Source: Azospirillum tabaci
Lineage (GTDB): Bacteria; Pseudomonadota; Alphaproteobacteria; Azospirillales; Azospirillaceae
DNA length: 64,000 nucleotides
Reading direction: 5' to 3'
Assembly: GCF_014596085.1 (NCBI RefSeq)
Contig: NZ_JACCJY010000016.1
Span: 114,953 to 178,952, forward strand
In this document: positions 61,881 to 64,000 of the stretch, piece by piece
Layout: each line of letters starts with the position of its first letter
Numbering within the stretch: the stretch's first letter is position 1
The notes under the pieces: generated by a model
Databases searched by the model: none
What the model was told of the DNA's origin: nothing
What the model saw: the letters and a program-made list of their open reading frames with translations, nothing else
Made by a program: the position numbers and the translations under genes

Positions 61881-64000
61881 GGCTCGGTGGTCGGCGGGGT
61901 CGAGGGAGTCCCGCTCAGGGTGATCCCGCTGCCGCTGACCTGGAACTGGTCCGCCGTGAAGCCCCCGGCGAAGCGCAGGGTGACGTCGGCGCCCGCCGTG
62001 GCGTCGGTGCCGATGTGCAGCAGGGTGACACCGTTCACCGTCTCCGCCTGGACCTGCCCGGCGGTGAGCTGGCCGCCGTTGCCGGCGGTAACCGTGCCGG
62101 CCATCGCCGTGCCCGTGATGGTGAAGACGTCGCCGCCGGTGGCCCCGATGATGCCGCTGGTGAATCCATTGGCCTGGGCGGTGGTCATCGTCACCGCGTG
62201 GCGGACGCTGCCGACCAGCTCCAGCCTTTCCACACTGGCCAGGGTCATGCCGGAAATGTCGATCTGCGGCGTTGCCGTGGTGATCTTGTTTTCCGGATCG
62301 GCGACGTTGTCGGAGCTGATGCGCAGCGTGTCGGTGCCGTCGCCACCGTCGTAGGAGACCGTACCGGCGTCGCTCTGCGCCGCGATGATGAAGGTGTCGT
62401 TGCCGGCCCCACCCTGGATGACGTCGGCCTCCGGCAGGGGATCGTGCGCGCCGCTGTAGAAGACGTCGTCGCCGTCGCCGCCGACCATCGTGTCGACGCC
62501 CCAGTCACCGATCAGCGTGTCGTTGCCGGTGCCGCCGTCGAGCATGTCGTTGCCGCCGCCGCCGGCCAGCAGGTCGTTGCCGGCCTCGCCGTACAGCATG
62601 TCGTCGTCGGCCCGTCCGAAGGCCCGGTCGTCGCCGCCACCGCCGTAGATCGTGTCGTTGCCGATGCCGCTTTCCATCGTGTCGTTGCCGGCGCCGCCGA
62701 TCTCGACATCGTTGCCGCCGTGGCCCCAGAACCAGACGCCGTTGTCGTTGCCGACCAGCCGGTCGTCGAACTCGCTGCCGATCCAGCGCTCGATGTTGGT
62801 GAAGCTGTCGCCCGCGGCGTCGCCCGTGCTGTTCGCCGGGTTGCGCAGATCCAGAACGACACCCGCGGTCGAGTTCGCGTAGGTCACCTCGTCGAAGCCG
62901 TCGCCGCCGTCGAAGACGTCGGCACCGGCGCCGCCCTCCATGGTGTCGTGGCCGATGCCGCCGACCAGCGTGTCGTTGCCGGCGCCGCCGTTCATCAGGT
63001 CGTTGCCCTGGCCGCCGTCCAGGCTGTCGTCGCCGTCACCGCCGTTGATGGTGTCGGCGTCGCCTTCGCCGAACAGGGTGTCGTTGCCGGCGCCGCCGTC
63101 GAGCATGTCGTTGCCCCAGCCGCCGTAGATCAGGTCGTTGCCGTCCTCGCCATAGAGCACGTCGTTGTCGGCGCGGCTGTAGATGCGGTCGTCGCCGGCA
63201 CCGCCATAGACGGTGTCGTTGCCGTCGCCGCTCTCCATCGTGTCGTTGCCGGCCCCGCCGATCTCCACATCGTCGCCCGCATGGCCCCAGAACCACACGG
63301 GGTCGTTTCCGGCCACCATGGTGTCGGCGTAGTTGGAGCCGATCCAGCGCTCGATGCCCGAGAAGCTGTCGCCCGCGGCGTCGCCCGTGCTGTTCGCCGG
63401 GTTGCCGATGTCGATGACCATGCCGGAAGTGGCGTTCTCGTAGGTGACGACGTCGAAGCCGTCGCCGCCGTCGAACACGTCGGCACCGGCGCCGCCGTCC
63501 ATGGTGTCGTGGCCGACCCCGCCGACCAGCGTGTCGTTGCCGCCGTTGCCGAACAGGATGTCGTTTCCGGCCCCGCCGTTGATGTTGTCCGCCGCGTCAT
63601 CGCTGGTCAGCGTGTCGTTGCCGTCGGTCGGGGTGCCGGTGACGGCCAGCTCGTGGGCCCAGCCGCGCGCTCCGACGCCCTCGACCCCGGCGAAGGGGGA
63701 GGGGGTGAACACGGGCGCGGTGCGCACATCGAGCTTCCAGGAGGCTCCCCGCTCCGCCGGGCCGACCGGCCCCGAGGAGGCGGCGACCACCGCACCCGTG
63801 GCGGCGGCCAAGCGGTCGAGGAGCAGGCGGCCCGCCTCGCCCGCACCGGCATGGCAGGCGTGGATGTGGATCTCGGTGCCGCGCGCGTCCGGCCAGGAGC
63901 GGTCGAGCAGCGATTGCGCGTCCAGCGGCTGGGCGCCGATCAGGACCCGTCCCGGCTCGCCATGGGCGACCAGATGCAGGACGGACGGGCGGGCGGCGAG
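61280..64000 (-). CDS. DUF4347-RTX repeat protein, copy 2 (5' end outside window)
   Basis: 906 residues are visible; the start lies to the right of the window. The open frame at 63812-64000 encodes the same DUF4347 core as copy 1 (HLVAHGEPG, HIHACHAGAG), almost base for base. The RTX region is longer than in copy 1, with about three blocks of GGAGNDTL-type repeats (GGGGNDMLDGGTGNDTLIGD). Two of the blocks (63.0-63.5 kb and 62.5-62.9 kb) are internal duplicates, each starting with an NSTGDAAGDSF...IERWIGS unit. A shorter Thr/Pro linker and the shared C-terminal module follow. The same type I secretion reading applies as for copy 1. Confidence 0.87.
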   Translation of the reverse strand, partial: LAARPSVLHLVAHGEPGRVLIGAQPLDAQSLLDRSWPDARGTEIHIHACHAGAGEAGRLLLDRLAAATGAVVAASSGPVGPAERGASWKLDVRTAPVFTPSPFAGVEGVGARGWAHELAVTGTPTDGNDTLTSDDAADNINGGAGNDILFGNGGNDTLVGGVGHDTMDGGAGADVFDGGDGFDVVTYENATSGMVIDIGNPANSTGDAAGDSFSGIERWIGSNYADTMVAGNDPVWFWGHAGDDVEIGGAGNDTMESGDGNDTVYGGAGDDRIYSRADNDVLYGEDGNDLIYGGWGNDMLDGGAGNDTLFGEGDADTINGGDGDDSLDGGQGNDLMNGGAGNDTLVGGIGHDTMEGGAGADVFDGGDGFDEVTYANSTAGVVLDLRNPANSTGDAAGDSFTNIERWIGSEFDDRLVGNDNGVWFWGHGGNDVEIGGAGNDTMESGIGNDTIYGGGGDDRAFGRADDDMLYGEAGNDLLAGGGGNDMLDGGTGNDTLIGDWGVDTMVGGDGDDVFYSGAHDPLPEADVIQGGAGNDTFIIAAQSDAGTVSYDGGDGTDTLRISSDNVADPENKITTATPQIDISGMTLASVERLELVGSVRHAVTMTTAQANGFTSGIIGATGGDVFTITGTAMAGTVTAGNGGQLTAGQVQAETVNGVTLLHIGTDATAGADVTLRFAGGFTADQFQVSGSGITLSGTPSTPPTTEPPTTTPPTTTPPTTEPPVDNRPFASMQRTVGGVTEDVKAYAYDGPVSGLQWSFLGDDRGEVLGGSDGNDFLNLLGGDDAAAGGVGDDVLDGGAGSNWLIGGSGKDTFFVDARGGATTWSTVTDLEQGEWSTLWGYKEGVSKLSWEEMGGADGYKGATVRCDIDGNGTIDASMTFTGKAVGAMSMTTGSVGDQSYIAFINL

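Overview
The window looks like part of a large secondary replicon (megaplasmid or chromid) of a high-GC alphaproteobacterium, most likely Azospirillum or a close relative. The grounds are uniformly GC-rich coding with GC-rich third positions, a plasmid-type parA-parB pair with its own palindromic sites, two subunits of the molybdenum storage protein typical of diazotrophs, and many surface-glycan genes with alphaproteobacterial architecture. The genus is inferred from overall character, not from a marker gene.

Layout. 1-29.1 kb is a surface-polysaccharide / nonulosonic acid region. It holds a radical SAM-SPASM protein, glycosyltransferases, a CMP-sugar synthetase, a multidomain NeuB-type synthase, two AsnB-type amidotransferases, a dehydrogenase/aminotransferase/acetyltransferase set like WbpB/WbpE/WbpD, an N-acetyl sugar amidotransferase, methyltransferases, two epimerases and a B12-binding-type radical SAM protein. 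An IS66-family element with intact 8-bp target duplications sits at 19516-20929. 29.3-32.6 kb encodes a secreted beta-helix protein ending in an RTX module. 32.7-34.6 kb carries mosB-mosA with a possible molybdate-responsive operator. 34.7-41.5 kb holds a small membrane protein, a glycosyltransferase, a TVP38/TMEM64 protein, a Nudix hydrolase, tctBA and an RraA-like aldolase, with three candidate small transcripts between genes.

41.9-50.1 kb has tRNA-Gly(GCC), a TPR-DUF6165 protein, pseB-pseC, ugd and a phosphomannomutase/phosphoglucomutase. 50.2-58.5 kb is the maintenance/mobile section. It has three identical 18-bp palindromes (probable parS), a tyrosine recombinase, an inverted-repeat-bounded 2.76-kb island with a broken IS5-type transposase and small stress-type genes, a methyltransferase-GT2 fusion, parB and parA. 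58.5-64 kb holds two tandem, recently duplicated DUF4347-RTX proteins, the second cut by the window end. Their C-terminal module also ends the beta-helix protein 26 kb away.

How the parts fit. pseB/pseC (44.5-46.8 kb) with the CMP-sugar synthetase and NeuB-type synthase (4.5-7.5 kb) point to a pseudaminic/legionaminic-type acid; PseG and PseH equivalents are not seen. The WbpB/E/D-like genes plus the WbpG/PseA-like amidotransferase suggest a second, 2,3-diamino sugar branch. ugd and the hexose mutase feed nucleotide-sugar pools. Many genes overlap by ATGA or TGATG, so translational coupling is common.
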